This document shows positions 12,243-24,336 of a stretch of DNA of 64,000 bases, piece after piece (the stretch's first letter is position 1; each line of letters opens with the position of its first letter). The position numbers were made by a program, and so were the translations under genes. The notes below the pieces were generated by a model. The model had not been told where the DNA came from. It saw nothing but the letters and a program-made list of their open reading frames with translations, and did no database searches. Location of the stretch: contig JAAOMT010000263.1 of the NCBI GenBank assembly GCA_016748015.1, forward strand, positions 64,193-128,192, in the 5' to 3' direction. The stretch comes from Geosiphon pyriformis. Lineage: Eukaryota; Glomeromycota; Glomeromycetes; Archaeosporales; Geosiphonaceae.

Positions 12243-15200
12243 ATTGTTCAAAGAGTTAATCATTTATTTTGGACAAGTTTCTGATGGAAAAATTTCTCGT
12301 TGCCTATCTGGATTTGATGTGCATGATCTTATAAAACTTTTTATTGAACGCATGAACCAGGTAGACTCGAATTTCTTTATTTCCTGTAATGAGTAGGTTT
12401 GATTTTGAAATCTGGCAAGATATAAAAACTTTGATGGCATTAATACACTAAGCTGGTCAAAAAATTTGAAGATCTTCAAAAATCCCGACTACCACATATA
12501 TAATGCCAATGGGCACGATTTTCTGCACGACTTTTCAATTGGTTAATATATAAAAAAAATATAGCTTTTCATCCGATCATTGAAATTCAATGCATGAGAT
12601 TTGTGACCAGATAACGAATTTATTATGCATAAAAAATTTTTTAATAGATATATTGGGAATTTTAAGTTCGATTTTTGGAAAATTCATTTGTGATTAATGT
12701 ACCTTTTATCCCGTTAAATAATAATATCGCATAAATCCCGATTCCCAACTTTGCTATATTATTCATGGGAAAGGTCGTACAGCTAGGCGTCGTAACAGTA
12801 GTAGAAAATTGTAAATTGAATTCTAGGATTATCCTTTTTTTACGAATTTCTTTGTCGAGTCAACATTTAAAAAAGTGTAGGATCAAAGTTATTTTTCATT
12901 TTTGAAATTATTTATTCAAGTTATTTTATTGAAATTATTTATTTCTTGAAAATGAATATGAAAAAGAAATTCTTTTGATTTATTTCGATTCTTGAATTAA
13001 AAATATTCCCAAAAAAAATTGTTCCTTTTTTTAATTCAAAAAATCTCTGTCCAAAATTAATTTGAAAATATCAATGTACTTTGGATAAGTCTGCTTGTAC
13101 TTTTATACTTTAAATCGAAAAAAAAAAAATTCTTTCAAACAAAGATCTCGAGATATAAATTTTATGAGAAGTTTTTCTGTTACAGCTTTCATAATTAGGT
13201 TTATCTATAATTTCAGAAAATTTTTGATTCATGTCACAAGTCTAATGATTACAAAAGAGTGTAGTTATTTCTTTAATCAAAATTTGTGGTTCAAAAGTAA
13301 AAAACTATTTTATAAGACTATTCCTTTTGACTATTATTATTAACTAGCCACAAAAGTATTATAAAAGAATTTAAAAATTTACTTGAAAATTTAATTCAAA
13401 AAGTATTTAAAAAAAAATAAAAGTGTTTTAACAAAATAATTTTTTTTTAAAAATCTATGGATTGCTCTATTCTTATGATAAGTATGAAAATTGAAATAGA
13501 AAAAACTATACATTTTCATTTATTTAGAAACAGCTTGCAGTTACAACTTTAAATAACAAGTCTACACTCATCTAATATAATCAAATCTCGTCAAATGAAA
13601 CTATTAATGAGATTTCTATTTTGAATATTGCTTACATTCACGCTATTCTTTTTTGAACTAAATGCAAATAGATTTGATATTTATAGATCCTTTAGCTGTA
13701 TGATTGAAAAGAAATTCCTCAAAAAAAGTTTTAAAAGTTAGATTTTATTGGGGATCTCCACACTATGAGAGATATAATTGCGGAAAGAATCGAAGAGCTA
13801 AATGGAATCTGGTGAATTCAGCAAACAAAAAATATTATTTATATTAATTTAGTAATATGGATAATGTTGGGCTCAGGAAACTTTTTCTCATTTAAAATGG
13901 AGTCCTAAAAATTTTACAAGAACACAAAATGATTTGATGCAGGGGCTTACCTTGAATCATATGGAAAAGACTTTATTAAGATATATATTAAGATTTTGCT
14001 TTAAATATTTCCATTTTCCAATAGTTTTTGATTTGAAAATGCATACTAATAATATACTTACCTGAAATTCTTTAAAACTAATCGATTGGTATTATGAAAA
14101 ATGTAGTCCACCATTAGTTTTAACTTTCCATCAGAATTTTCGGTAGATTTGTAATATTTTTAGTCCAAAAATTCTGAATCAGTCAACTCGTTTTGAGCTG
14201 TTCACATTAGCCATATTTATCTTTTAAAAAAAAGGCATCTCTTCGGACATGAATTTAGTTAAAGGAAATTTTTGAAAAGTGTACATTTTCAGGATCCCAA
14301 TGATTAAACAATAAAATTCTTTTAGAATATTTTCGCTATCGGGAAAATATTTGCTAAACAGCTGATTGTTATGAACAGGATCTTTGACAAATAAATTGTA
14401 CCAACTAATGTTCCTTCAACTTCTAACGTGAAAATCCAGAAAACTTGTTAAATATTTGTTACAAAGCTATGTTTTTCATCCAAAAAGTTCAAATTTCAAA
14501 AGCTGAATTAATGGCAATTACGTTAAGGTTACTTGGAAGTCCGGATATACATCAAAAAAGAAGTGAATTTTTTGAGTGAAAAGATTTTATTTTTGCATTA
14601 GACATATTTGAATTCAAGAAGTCAAAATGATTTAAAATAGCGCGCCAATATCCCAAGTTCTCAATATAGTGAGAAAAAATTCAAGAAATATCAATATTTA
14701 AATTTGTCTAAAGTTGTTGAACCAAGTATTCGTTATTGAAATTTTTTAACCAATCGAATCTAAGCTTTTGGATATTATCTCTTGATTTCGATTATTTAAT
14801 TCTTGCATTCAAAAAACTAAGCTCTCTCGATTCAGGATTGTTTAATAAAAAAAAATCATCCTGAATCCCATCTGGCAAGAGTTTCATCTTATATTAACGT
14901 CGCAGATAAAACCTCTGGTTTAATTATGAAATTTCAATGAGCTTCCAAAAATTTCAACGGAGCCGAATTTTCGATCAGGAGAAAAAATTTCAGGACAGAT
15001 GTTGAATTCCATGAGGGAGCATTAGGTATGCTTTCAAGTATACCCAATTTTGAGCAACCTTTGATTGAATAATTATAGTTTCTTGGAGAAAATTTCGACA
15101 AAATTAAAATTCTGAACTTTCAACTTAATATCAAATTCCCTCCATTAGAATGCTCAGTTTGAAATGTTTGTTGAAATATCATTTCGTTTTAGATTTCTTT

Positions 15201-16595
15201 ATATGCACACAAATTTCTCCATATAAATTTTTGAGTTGAGAATCGACGATCCCATTGCTTACTGATAAAAAGATTGTTTACGGGGGCAAGAAAGCTTGTT
15301 TCAGAAAATCTCCCTATAGATACAGGAATCAAAATATATTCAGTACTCTGAAAATTACTCGAAAATTATTCGAATCGATTTTATTTTGACAAAAGATTTG
15401 AAGGAATGAAGCTCATAGATATGGAGAAATACAATTGTTAATCTAAAAGGGATACAAATCATCAAAAAATTGAAACAATTTATTTATAAAATATACTCCC
15501 TTCAAAAAAAAAATCCATTTTGATAATATTGTTATCACTGCCTTTGTGACACTAACCCTGTAGTAGCTTTTCATTGTTGTTGCGACAAAGTATGACAACG
15601 AATCTTCAAAGACAAGGACTTTTAAGTAAATTTCAGATCATTCTCTTTCTAAATGAGATGTGAACAGTGCGAAATGTAGGAACATTTTGTTGAAATAAAA
15701 ATTATTTTTCCTTTTCAAGTTACAAATAATAATTGAGGATTGCGAAAATAAAAAATCATTTCAATAAAAAATAGGAAAAATGGAAATCAAACTATTTTAA
15801 CAAAGTTTTTTTTTTTAAACATAACAGAGAGCAAATGTCATTCTTTGCTATTAGCCAATTGAAGTTATGATGTTCATTCCTTGAATGATCAGGTAGTGCA
15901 AATCAAAGTCGTGAATTTTGTACTCCTCCAATAAACCAATCAGATAATTTTTAGTGTTTAGTAAGGATCATTTTTCATTTTTCTCATCAATATAACTATT
16001 CGCCGCCCCTTTCCAAGGGCAAGAAATACCAAGAACGCGAATTTCAAACTCTCTAAACTTTGTCGACATATTATTTAACTTAGACGCGTTTTGTACCCAA
16101 GGTATACGAGTACCTTTATATACTGTTTCAAAATACTTTCAACACAGCTTTTGTTAAAGGTACAAGAAAAAGGATTCTAAACTTTTTCCAAACTTTCATC
16201 TTGTGATATCATCTCTGCTGCTGAGAAACTGTAACATTACTTTCCTGAGTTTGTCCATCTCAATTGATTTTTCAAATCTTTTAACTACCCTTTTGTCATG
16301 GGCAATATAATAATAACAAAAAGTTCTTGCTAACGCTTTTGTCTATGTTTTCTAAAAAAAAAAAAAGTTGTTCCCCCAAAATACTTTTCATCAAGGAACA
16401 TTTCTTTACTCACACCCGAAACTCCACATTGTGTTACATAAATAAGGTAAGGAGTCAACTTTTTTAATTTTTAAACAATTCTGAGCAATCGATGTATGAG
16501 GTGCGGGTGATCAAAAAATGTTTGGTACTATAGAAATATAATTTTTTTTGAAGTCACCCATGTAGTAGACCTTTCTGATTATTTACGAAAGCAAT

Positions 16596-16615
16596 AAAAA
16601 AAAAAAAAAAAAAAA
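16596..16615 (+). repeat. Poly(A) tract upstream of the HMG-box gene
   Basis: Twenty consecutive A about 155 bases upstream of the ATG. Such poly(dA) tracts commonly disfavour nucleosomes in fungal promoters; that role is inferred. Confidence 0.8.
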
Positions 16616-16771
16616 GTTGAAAATTTTCTCTTTCACCGTTTATTTTGACATTTTCGTGTCGAATCTTCAATCTATAAAAATTCTTCAATTTCACAATTAT
16701 AACTTCAAATTCGACCTTTGTAACTTTATCTCAAAATTTGCTGCAACAGCAAAGTCATCCCCAATCAAAAT

Positions 16772-18369
16772 ATGGCCAAAACCAAAATAACTCAAAAACT
16801 AAGTAATGGTTACGGATCAGAAAAAAGAATATCGGTGATTTCAAAATCTGCTTCAGTTAATAATGGAGTCAATGGTGACCTCGATCGGGAAAATCTTTCA
16901 AAAATGAAAGCACAAACCGAGGCTGTATGTTCAACCACTTTCCCATCAAATTGTTTGTATTTTTTTAATTTCCTAAATCTTTATTCCATTCAAAATATTT
17001 TTACAAAAGGCTGCTGATGTATTTGAAGAGGCAGCGTCCAATTGGAAAGCGGCAAACGCACAAATACTAACGTTGCAAAGTATCATGGCCAATGGTCAAT
17101 CTATAGTAAAAAAGCGTTCAATTATTCAAAAAGTGACTATTAAGAGAAAACCGGGCAAACCTTCCTCTGAAGAATCTTCTGAAGAATTAGTTGATAGCGA
17201 TCAGAGTGATTCCGTTAATGAAAATGAAGAGATCGGGGAACAGGAAATACAGTCTCAAAGCACTCAAGACCACAAAACTGAAGTAAATGAGACAAAAATT
17301 CTCGATCCAAAGAAAACAAATGGTATTAAGAGAACAGGGATCAAAAGTCTTCCCAAGCAGTCTAAAAAACCAAAGTATGAGCATGATCTAATCGAAAAAA
17401 CGGTCAATCAAGTTACAAGCCCCACCATAGAGCCAAATACAGAATCATTGGAAAATCCTCCTGTTTTAAATACGTCTAAAATTGATGATGGATCACCAAT
17501 TTTAAAGAGCAAAAAAGTCCCCAAAACCGCTTATCAGTATTTTGTCTCAAAAAATTTCGCAGCGGTTAAAGCTGCACATCCTGGTATTAAAATGAAAGAG
17601 ATGAGCGGTAAACTGGGTTCAATGTGGACCAATCTACCATTCCATGAAAAAGAAGTAATTTTAATTTTATCGCCTTATTTTCGAGTCGACATATTCAAAA
17701 TTTCTGTTAAAGTATCATCTTTATTCGTTTAATTAGGCTCTGAAAGAAGAACTTTGTGCCTTGCAACAAAAATATAGTAAATCAGTGACCCAAAAACCTG
17801 TAGGTCCCAAAATGCCTCAAACAAGGCAACATTCGGCTGAGTTACTCAAGGCAGCATCTGAAAACGATCAGGTTTTGAAAAAGTCTTTTCAAAAGTCAAC
17901 CGCCTCATCTTCAAAACCAGTTTCAAATTCTCCTTCAAAACATGCTTCAATCTCAATTCTGAAATCCTCCAAAGCTGCACCCAAACAAATCGCGGAATCT
18001 TCTAGTAACCCAGCCAACTCTTCTGTAAAATCTTCACCCAGAGAACCCATAAAAGTCGATCGTAAAAAATCTACAGAAATTGGTGAAATAGAAAATGAAA
18101 ACTTTGACATCAGGAAAGTCGAAGAAGCAAAAGATTTAGATACTCCAAACGTAGAGGGGGTAATATTAACAGAGATTGTAACAGAAACGACAACTGTTGC
18201 GCCCACAACACCTGAACCAAATTCAAAATCTCTCTCTATGGGTACACCTCAGTCTCCAGGCGATTCAGTGCCTTGGATTTTGCCGATTGTTGGCACCCCT
18301 ACCTCATTCGGCTTGAGCCCCTATCGCAAACGTAAAGTCCGCAAAAGTAGCGCGAGTGAAGATTTTTAA
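16772..18369 (+). CDS. HMG-box protein (three exons)
   Basis: Exons 16772-16924, 17010-17654 and 17737-18369 join in phase 0 at both junctions (donors GTATGT and GTAATT, acceptors ACAAAAG and AATTAG), giving 476 residues. Residues 52-90 look helical. Residues 90-215 are acidic and Ser-rich with basic KKR clusters that could serve nuclear import. An HMG-box spans about 219-284: KVPKTAYQYFVSKNF, KAAHPGIKMKEMSGKLGSMW, LPFHEKEALKEEL. The second intron splits the box, so the family is only recognisable after splicing. Residues 285-476 are Ser/Pro/Thr-rich and end in a basic SPYRKRKVRKS motif. HMG-box proteins bend DNA in chromatin or act as transcription factors. The KTAYQYF start resembles non-sequence-specific (Nhp6/HMGB-like) boxes more than mating-type boxes, but I cannot place it exactly. 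Confidence 0.85.
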
Positions 18370-18538
18370 GGGATAATCACTATATTTGACATACTAAAAG
18401 ACCCGAAATTTTTAATTACTCTGCGAAATTCCTATCAAATGTAGAGGCATCATTGAATTTGGACGGCATCATCATCGAACTCATTATGAACAGCTGCGAT
18501 ATTGCCACTTTAAAATTTGTACATAAATTTCTATTTTA

Positions 18539-18552
18539 ACACGAATTCGTGT
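18539..18552. repeat. 14-bp perfect palindrome
   Basis: ACACGAATTCGTGT, about 170 bases 3' of the HMG-box stop codon. It could be a protein-binding site or chance. Confidence 0.4.
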
Positions 18553-18830
18553 GTGTTTATGGATCTTTTCCTTTATGGCCGATTATGTATGGTTCAATTA
18601 CCTCTTCGGAGATTCCTGGATCAGGGCAACCATGAATCGTATATAATTTTGGCTCTGTTTTAAAGCAAGCGGAATATGGTAGTAGCAATTGTTAAAACTT
18701 CAAAATTTCCATGCAAATCATGATAATTCCTTGTTAATCTGCTATGTGCACAGTTTGATTCTAGGCTTACAAGAAATTTTGCATGGCCTTCAAAGTATTG
18801 ATGAATTTTTCTGAATAAGAGATTTCAAAA

Positions 18831-18848
18831 TCAACTCCAGGGAGTTGA
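18831..18848. repeat. Inverted repeat, 8-bp arms with a 2-base loop
   Basis: TCAACTCC-AG-GGAGTTGA, perfect arms. No neighbouring gene start. Confidence 0.4.
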
Positions 18849-19961
18849 AGAAATCAGATAGTAAAGAATACAGATTCCGAAATTTAAGCAGGTCTGGGTG
18901 ATTGACGATATTTCCAGCATCATTCCTTTGGCCATCAATGACTGCAGATAGATGTTATGTCTCTAGAAAATCACACAAATACGCTGCTCGCCAATTAGTG
19001 AATTTTATTTAATTGCTAAATAATCTTGAATTTGCAAACTTGATTATTATTCTTCCAAAGTCGCAATGCAGAAGTTTTACTTAAAGCCATGTGATCATTT
19101 TCCTGGTTAATTTAAACCATGCCAGTAATTGATTTACTTTCCAATATTTTTAACAATATAAAAGAGCGTTGGAATCTTCTATTCCCTTTTTTTGATATAA
19201 AGTATTTTAGTGTACATTACTATAGTTCCAACTTGTTTATCAATCAATCTGATCGTGTTACATGATCAAAAAAGTAAATATAATGTTTCCTTTTACAAAG
19301 ATATTAAAGGCAGCGCAAAAAAAGCCAGGTTTTTATAAGCTGGGGATTTAGTCATGTTATGAAAGGGGACGGGAAAATAATTTTCAGTTGATAGCGGCTG
19401 GAGATTCATCAAGTCAAAAGTCCGAAATTGGAATTGAAAAAATAACAAATACACTCCACAGAGGCTTGCAAGAGGTTAAGTATAAATAATCGAAAGAGTT
19501 CCTTAATATGTGATTCCAATTCTAGTTAGTTAAAATCAAGTAAATGTATCAAAAGTGCTGGTTATCAATTTTAAGAAATAAAATATTCTTGTAAAAGGGG
19601 CTTTTTTTCATAAAACTCTTTGAGATCGTCTCTCAATTTACTTATCACAGAAAAAAATTAGTAATTTTTAGTAGCTCTAAACTTTGAGATAGTAAAGTAA
19701 TGATGAAATTTTAATAGAATTTATAGTTATCTCACTAACAATTGTAGTTGATAAAAGCTATTTGAATAATTGTCTATCAACATTGAATGAATTTATCAAT
19801 ACAATCGCGATCATTTATATAAAGTATTCACAACTGCTTGCTTGCTCCCCTGTTAGCTTGAAAAAATATTTTCTTTACATATTTAGCATTCAAACCTAAA
19901 TTTCAAAATTTGTTTTGTCCAATGATCAAGGTAACACACTATAAGGATTTTAACCATCAGA

Positions 19962-21942
19962 TTAATATATATCAGCTGGAAATAAAAAGCTGTCGATAAC
20001 TGATGATGTAGTCGTCTTCATTGAAATTTTCATCCCGTACACCTTTTTCTCTTCTTTATCAAATAAAGCATAGAATTTCATATGAAATGATCCACTATCA
20101 TCGGCCCAATTCCAATCCTTTAGCTCGTATTCTTCTAAAGAAACATCAAGAATATGTGTAAAACAAAATGGTCATGAGGTACAAATTTCTTTCACAGAAT
20201 TTTTTAGATGGACAAACCTTTTCCTTCCTTATTTGCTAACCATGCCCATTTGCGCAAAGTCTCTGCATCGATGTATGGACGTCGGGAGCTAGGTTTAATC
20301 CAAACCTCCAACACGTTTTGATTCGTAAATCCGGGTTTGTGTGCAATTGGCAAATACATACGCTCCTCTGAAGAAACGTCATCGCATTGTACCCAATGAT
20401 ATAATTGGAGTCGTTGATCTTGTTCATATGATTTTCGATTTATAAAATTACCATTATTGAATGCTTGAACAGTTATTTGAGCCTGTTCCGAATGCTGATC
20501 TTTGATCGTGAATCGAATGTTGCATGGGTTAGGGAGAGAAGTATGAACACGTTTTGGCCCGTTGGTATATGATCTGTATTTTGTGTAGTCCAATGCGTAT
20601 TTCGCTCTTAATGCGATTTTACTGATTGTTTGTCCCTGGTATGTTATAATTGCATCATGTTCACCTGGCATGTTATAATAATCTGAATCTTTAACACCTG
20701 AGTACGCTCGTGCCGTTTTCCATTCCCCATCACTACCTTGTACTTCCGCTTCGATCTGAATAATTGAGACCGGACTGTCTGATGAATTTGCTATTCGAAA
20801 TTCAGCCGAAAAAAGTTGAAATGCACCACGATAGGACCATGATTGTTCGGCAAGCATTTTACTAATTTGTTGTAGAGAAAGGCAGGATCCACCGGTAGAT
20901 TTTATTATTGTCTTCGATGGATCATAAGGTATAGGATATCCTTCCTCTTTCAAGACTGGACCGTCGACTATGGTTTTTGTAAGTTTGTATACTTTTGTAG
21001 CGGGTGGTGCGAAACTTTCTTGAAGAGTTTTAGTAGATATTTTTTCGTATTTCCTGCCGAGGTTTCCATGATCAAAACTCACAACTTCAATATGAGGCCT
21101 CGGATCCGACATTGACTTTACATGTACTTCTACAGATCTCTTTCCATTTGCATCTGTGATAAAGTGTGCAGATGCATACCAATTATCGGTTCCCTTTTTT
21201 CCTTTAATTTCATCAATCAATTCTTTAGACGGGGAAGGAAGTAAGTTTAAAGCATCTTCATCAAAAACTTTGAACTTTTTCGAAAGTTGAGCTTGATAGA
21301 GACCTTTTTGGTCAACACAGATAGTATGTAATGAGTCTTGTGTGAATGTTCAAAAAATCAATTTTTTTACAGAATACATACCAATTCCAAATTCGACATA
21401 AATTTGGTTTCCTTTAGAGGCGTATCCTACCTGCACCCATCTAATTAGTAAAGAAGGATTAGGGATAAATATTTAATTATCTGGCACACCAAGATTAAAT
21501 GAAAATTAATATTTTACTTTGGCTGTTCATCGACAAAATCGGCTCTTGTAACATCCAACCTTGGAAATTGATAAAATTCACGAATGAGGCAAACTATTCT
21601 TTACCAAATTCCTTTTTGAATTCATTGTTGTCCAATTATTATTCCGCACCATTGATCAAGCTCGTTTTCCTCTTTAAATTTCTTAAACCATGTCTTGTAA
21701 TCCACAACTTCAAGTATATCTCCATCACTGATGACATCAGTCGCCAAATCCTTTTTATCAAGAAGAAATCCGTCGTCGGTGCGTAAATGAACAAAATAAT
21801 TATCGTCATCCAAATCATTAGTATGTTTTTTAAAACGATTTGAAATTTCTTCCAAGAGTCTTTTAATATTGGGAGCCGTATTTGAAGAAGGAATAGGAAT
21901 GACAAGACGAGTGTCATTCCAAATAACTTTAATGCGAGTCAT
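19962..21942 (-). CDS. Five-exon gene, ubiquitin-like N-terminus, family not recognised
   Basis: Model: 21942-21650, 21559-21518, 21440-21382, 21336-20218 and 20134-19962, giving 561 residues. All phases match. Donors are GTGCGG (weak), GTAAAA, GTATGT and GTTTGT; acceptors are CCAAG, AATTAG, CACAAG and CTTTAG. Residues 1-85 (MTRIKVIWNDTRLVIPIP..., YFVHLRTDDGFLLDKKDL, VISDGDILEVVDY) have the strand/helix order and closing 'DGDIL' of ubiquitin-like folds. The long middle part (WVQVGYASKGNQIYVEFG...; NWYASAHFITDANGKRSVEVHVKSM split by turns) looks beta-rich. The last exon (EEYELKDWNWADDSGSF..., ending FLFPADIY) has no start codon and is only visible by reading through the intron. No signal peptide or membrane segment. 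Function unknown. The gene is divergent from the Sel1 gene, with an 890-base gap between the starts. Confidence 0.75.
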
Positions 21943-22833
21943 TTTTTGAAAAGTGTAATAGATGGAGGATAAAGTGAGAAATGACCTTAAAAGAACTAAA
22001 TTTTTTATTACAATGGAACTAAATGTTTGATTAGGTTGGGGATGTCCCCTTTTTTGGGAAGGTGGGGAAGCTCAATCTTGATATGGTCAGTGATGATCAT
22101 TGCACATGACGAGAAGCATTTTCAGCTGATATCATTAAGCGATATTTCGCAATGTAAACGGGGAATTGATTGGAAAATCTGGACAGAATTCTGGTTTCGG
22201 GGCTGTCCGGGTATCACTCACTGTGGCGGAATGAAGAGATATTTATAATCTAATCAGAAATATATTTTGGCTTTTTGGGAATATAGGTTATTATTTGTCA
22301 AGATTGGTCATAACTAGTGAGCCCTAATGATTGTTTTCATAATATTTCAAAATAAAACTAGCATGGGGTTTCTTGACCTACAGAAAATTTTGTTTAGAGC
22401 TCTTAAACTTGAGTCACCATGGGAATTTCTATCTTGGTTTCACACTACCGAGATTAGGCCAACTATCTTTGGCTTGTGATTGTTACATTTTAGTAAACCT
22501 CAGTTAAAGATCGGGAAATTATTTTGAATTACGGAAAATTGCAGTATCTATTGTTAATTTATATAATTTTTGAACAGGTTGTATTCTTGGATTGAAATGT
22601 TGGGAAATGTATCACTCGAGATAGTAATGTTTTTAAATTCGCGCTATTTACTTAAACCAACAACGATAAATATTTTTCAGGCAACTTTTCTTCAAAAACA
22701 AAAAGTATAAAGTGGGAAAAAAGTTGTTTCAAACATTACCTTTTATCATAATAATCGCATGCATCAGTCATCGGTTTTATCGCCATTTTTCTTTCGCCCT
22801 TACCGTTAACACAATAAGGAACAAAGCAAAAGC
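21943..22833. other. Divergent promoter region
   Basis: Lies between the ATG of the minus-strand five-exon gene and that of the plus-strand Sel1 gene. It is slightly GC-richer around 22030-22240. A 73-codon frame there has no recognisable domain and I do not call it. Confidence 0.5.
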
Positions 22834-24336
22834 ATGAAAATGAGGGATTTCAAACTTGTAAAACTTTTAAGTCACCGATTAAGAGCCCTCCTTCACCTGC
22901 GAAAACACTCCTTAATCAACGAGCTCCTCGCGATTTTCAATGCAGCTAAAGAACGTTATGAACAGGATATCAAAATAACACGCCTTGTCAAACACTGGGC
23001 AAATGCGAATAACCTTCGTTACACGCTCGTCTACAAGAAAGTCGACAATCGACGACATATTTTAAAATATGCATCTCTTTTTGCATTTCTAAATCAACGT
23101 GGAATTGGTACGGTTGTGCACGAAAAGCGAGCATTATTTTGGTATAAAATTGCGGCAGAGGAAGGACAAGATAGTTTTGCCCAGCGAAAGTTAGGTTGGT
23201 GTTATCGAAAAGGTTTTGGGATAGAACCGGATGATTTTTCTGCGTTTATATGGTATCGAAAAGCAGCCGAGGCGGGATCCACGGCTGGCCAACGAGATGT
23301 GGCCTATTGTTATCGAAACGGAATTGGAACCGAGATGGATGAATATCAGGCATTCCTTTGGTACAAAAAGTCTGCGGAGAACGGGTCTTCGAGAGCACAA
23401 ACAGATTTGGCTTTTTGTTTTCGGAATGGTCTTGGCGTACAAGTTGATCGATCTAAAGCATTTTACTGGCATAAAAAGTCAGCGGAAAGTGGATACCGAA
23501 TTGCTCAATTGCATCTAGGAGATTGTTATCGTGACGGTCTTGGGACAATTATCAATGAAGAAGGCGCCTTCTTTTGGTATCGTAAAGCTGCCATGGCTGG
23601 AAACTCGGCTGCTCAAGTTAGATTAGCTAATTGTTATTTCGAGGGATTTGGCACTGCGAAGGATCTGGTCAAAGCTTGCGAATGGTCACAGAAATCTGCC
23701 AAAGCTGGAAATCCAATTGGACTTTTATATTTGGGTGATTGCTATCGAGAAGGTGTTGGCATCGCACAGAATCATCAATTAGCATATAAATGTTACCAAA
23801 AGGCTGCGGCTAAAGGAGATTCAACTGCCAAAAGAAGAATATATCTTTGCGAGGTCAAAGGGATTGGAGTCAAGAAAAAATCCTTTGATAATGTTAATGA
23901 ATTCACAGATGATGATAAATCAATAGCCTTGACTGCCACAAACACGGAATTATATCAAGCGAGTGAAATTGGCAATGCATCTCTACCAAATCCAGATTTG
24001 TTGACAATAGCAAAGAATATTCCGGCTGAGGATGTCCCACATGGGATGTCAACCGTTGAAGAATCGGAAAAGACGATCTCTCAACCTCTACGACCAATCA
24101 AGAAAATATCACAGCATCGAAATTCGATATCATTTGATCATTGGGACGCCAAAGCCGTTACCGAACTTGCAAATGTGATTAGTGGTAGTCAAAGTAAAAC
24201 CGACCCATCACTTCTAATTCCAAAGAATTCTGTGAAAGTTCGTTCGAATAATCATACAGTTTCGAGTTCTGGAAAATCTTTGAAGACCACCACCACAGTT
24301 ACCATTTCTTTTCAAGTTGAACATAGCGTCTCCTAA
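22834..24336 (+). CDS. Sel1-like repeat protein
   Basis: Uninterrupted frame of 500 residues from the ATG at 22834. Residues 1-75 are basic and helical. From about 79 to 330 there are seven Sel1-like repeats of 36 residues with the family pattern 'A..WYrKAAE.G...AQ..Lg.CY..G.Gt', for example around residues 133-165, 169-201 and 241-273, followed by a partial eighth unit ending KGIGVKKKS near 350. The C-terminal 150 residues are Ser/Thr-rich and probably disordered. Sel1 repeats form alpha-solenoids that scaffold protein complexes; fungal relatives include regulators of chitin synthase (Skt5/Chs4) and ER-degradation adaptors (Hrd3), and large lineage-specific expansions are known in arbuscular mycorrhizal fungi. 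No kinase domain is attached. Partner unknown. Confidence 0.92.
   Translation: MKMRDFKLVKLLSHRLRALLHLRKHSLINELLAIFNAAKERYEQDIKITRLVKHWANANNLRYTLVYKKVDNRRHILKYASLFAFLNQRGIGTVVHEKRALFWYKIAAEEGQDSFAQRKLGWCYRKGFGIEPDDFSAFIWYRKAAEAGSTAGQRDVAYCYRNGIGTEMDEYQAFLWYKKSAENGSSRAQTDLAFCFRNGLGVQVDRSKAFYWHKKSAESGYRIAQLHLGDCYRDGLGTIINEEGAFFWYRKAAMAGNSAAQVRLANCYFEGFGTAKDLVKACEWSQKSAKAGNPIGLLYLGDCYREGVGIAQNHQLAYKCYQKAAAKGDSTAKRRIYLCEVKGIGVKKKSFDNVNEFTDDDKSIALTATNTELYQASEIGNASLPNPDLLTIAKNIPAEDVPHGMSTVEESEKTISQPLRPIKKISQHRNSISFDHWDAKAVTELANVISGSQSKTDPSLLIPKNSVKVRSNNHTVSSSGKSLKTTTTVTISFQVEHSVS

Larger units (their letters stand above)
11135..16771. other. Long intergenic region with microsatellites, no supported gene
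   Basis: Holds the promoter of the TspO-like gene (left end) and of the HMG-box gene (right end). Simple repeats occur at 11240-11292, 11309-11345, about 11789-11820 (A4-5G units) and 12211-12242. The short frames at 11209, 11560, 12264 and 13095 are low-complexity or isolated and are not believed. I see no transposon signature in the rest. Confidence 0.55.
18370..19961. other. Convergent 3' intergenic region
   Basis: Lies between the 3' ends of the HMG-box gene and the minus-strand gene ending at 19962. No coding sequence supported. Two short perfect inverted repeats are listed separately. Confidence 0.5.

Noticed and set aside
17187-18206. Minus-strand frames opposite the HMG-box gene
   Set aside because: Antisense shadows; the plus strand carries the recognisable HMG box and clean splice sites.
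23191-23518. Frames on both strands inside the Sel1 gene
   Set aside because: Shadows of the repeat-bearing Sel1 frame, which is uninterrupted for 500 codons.
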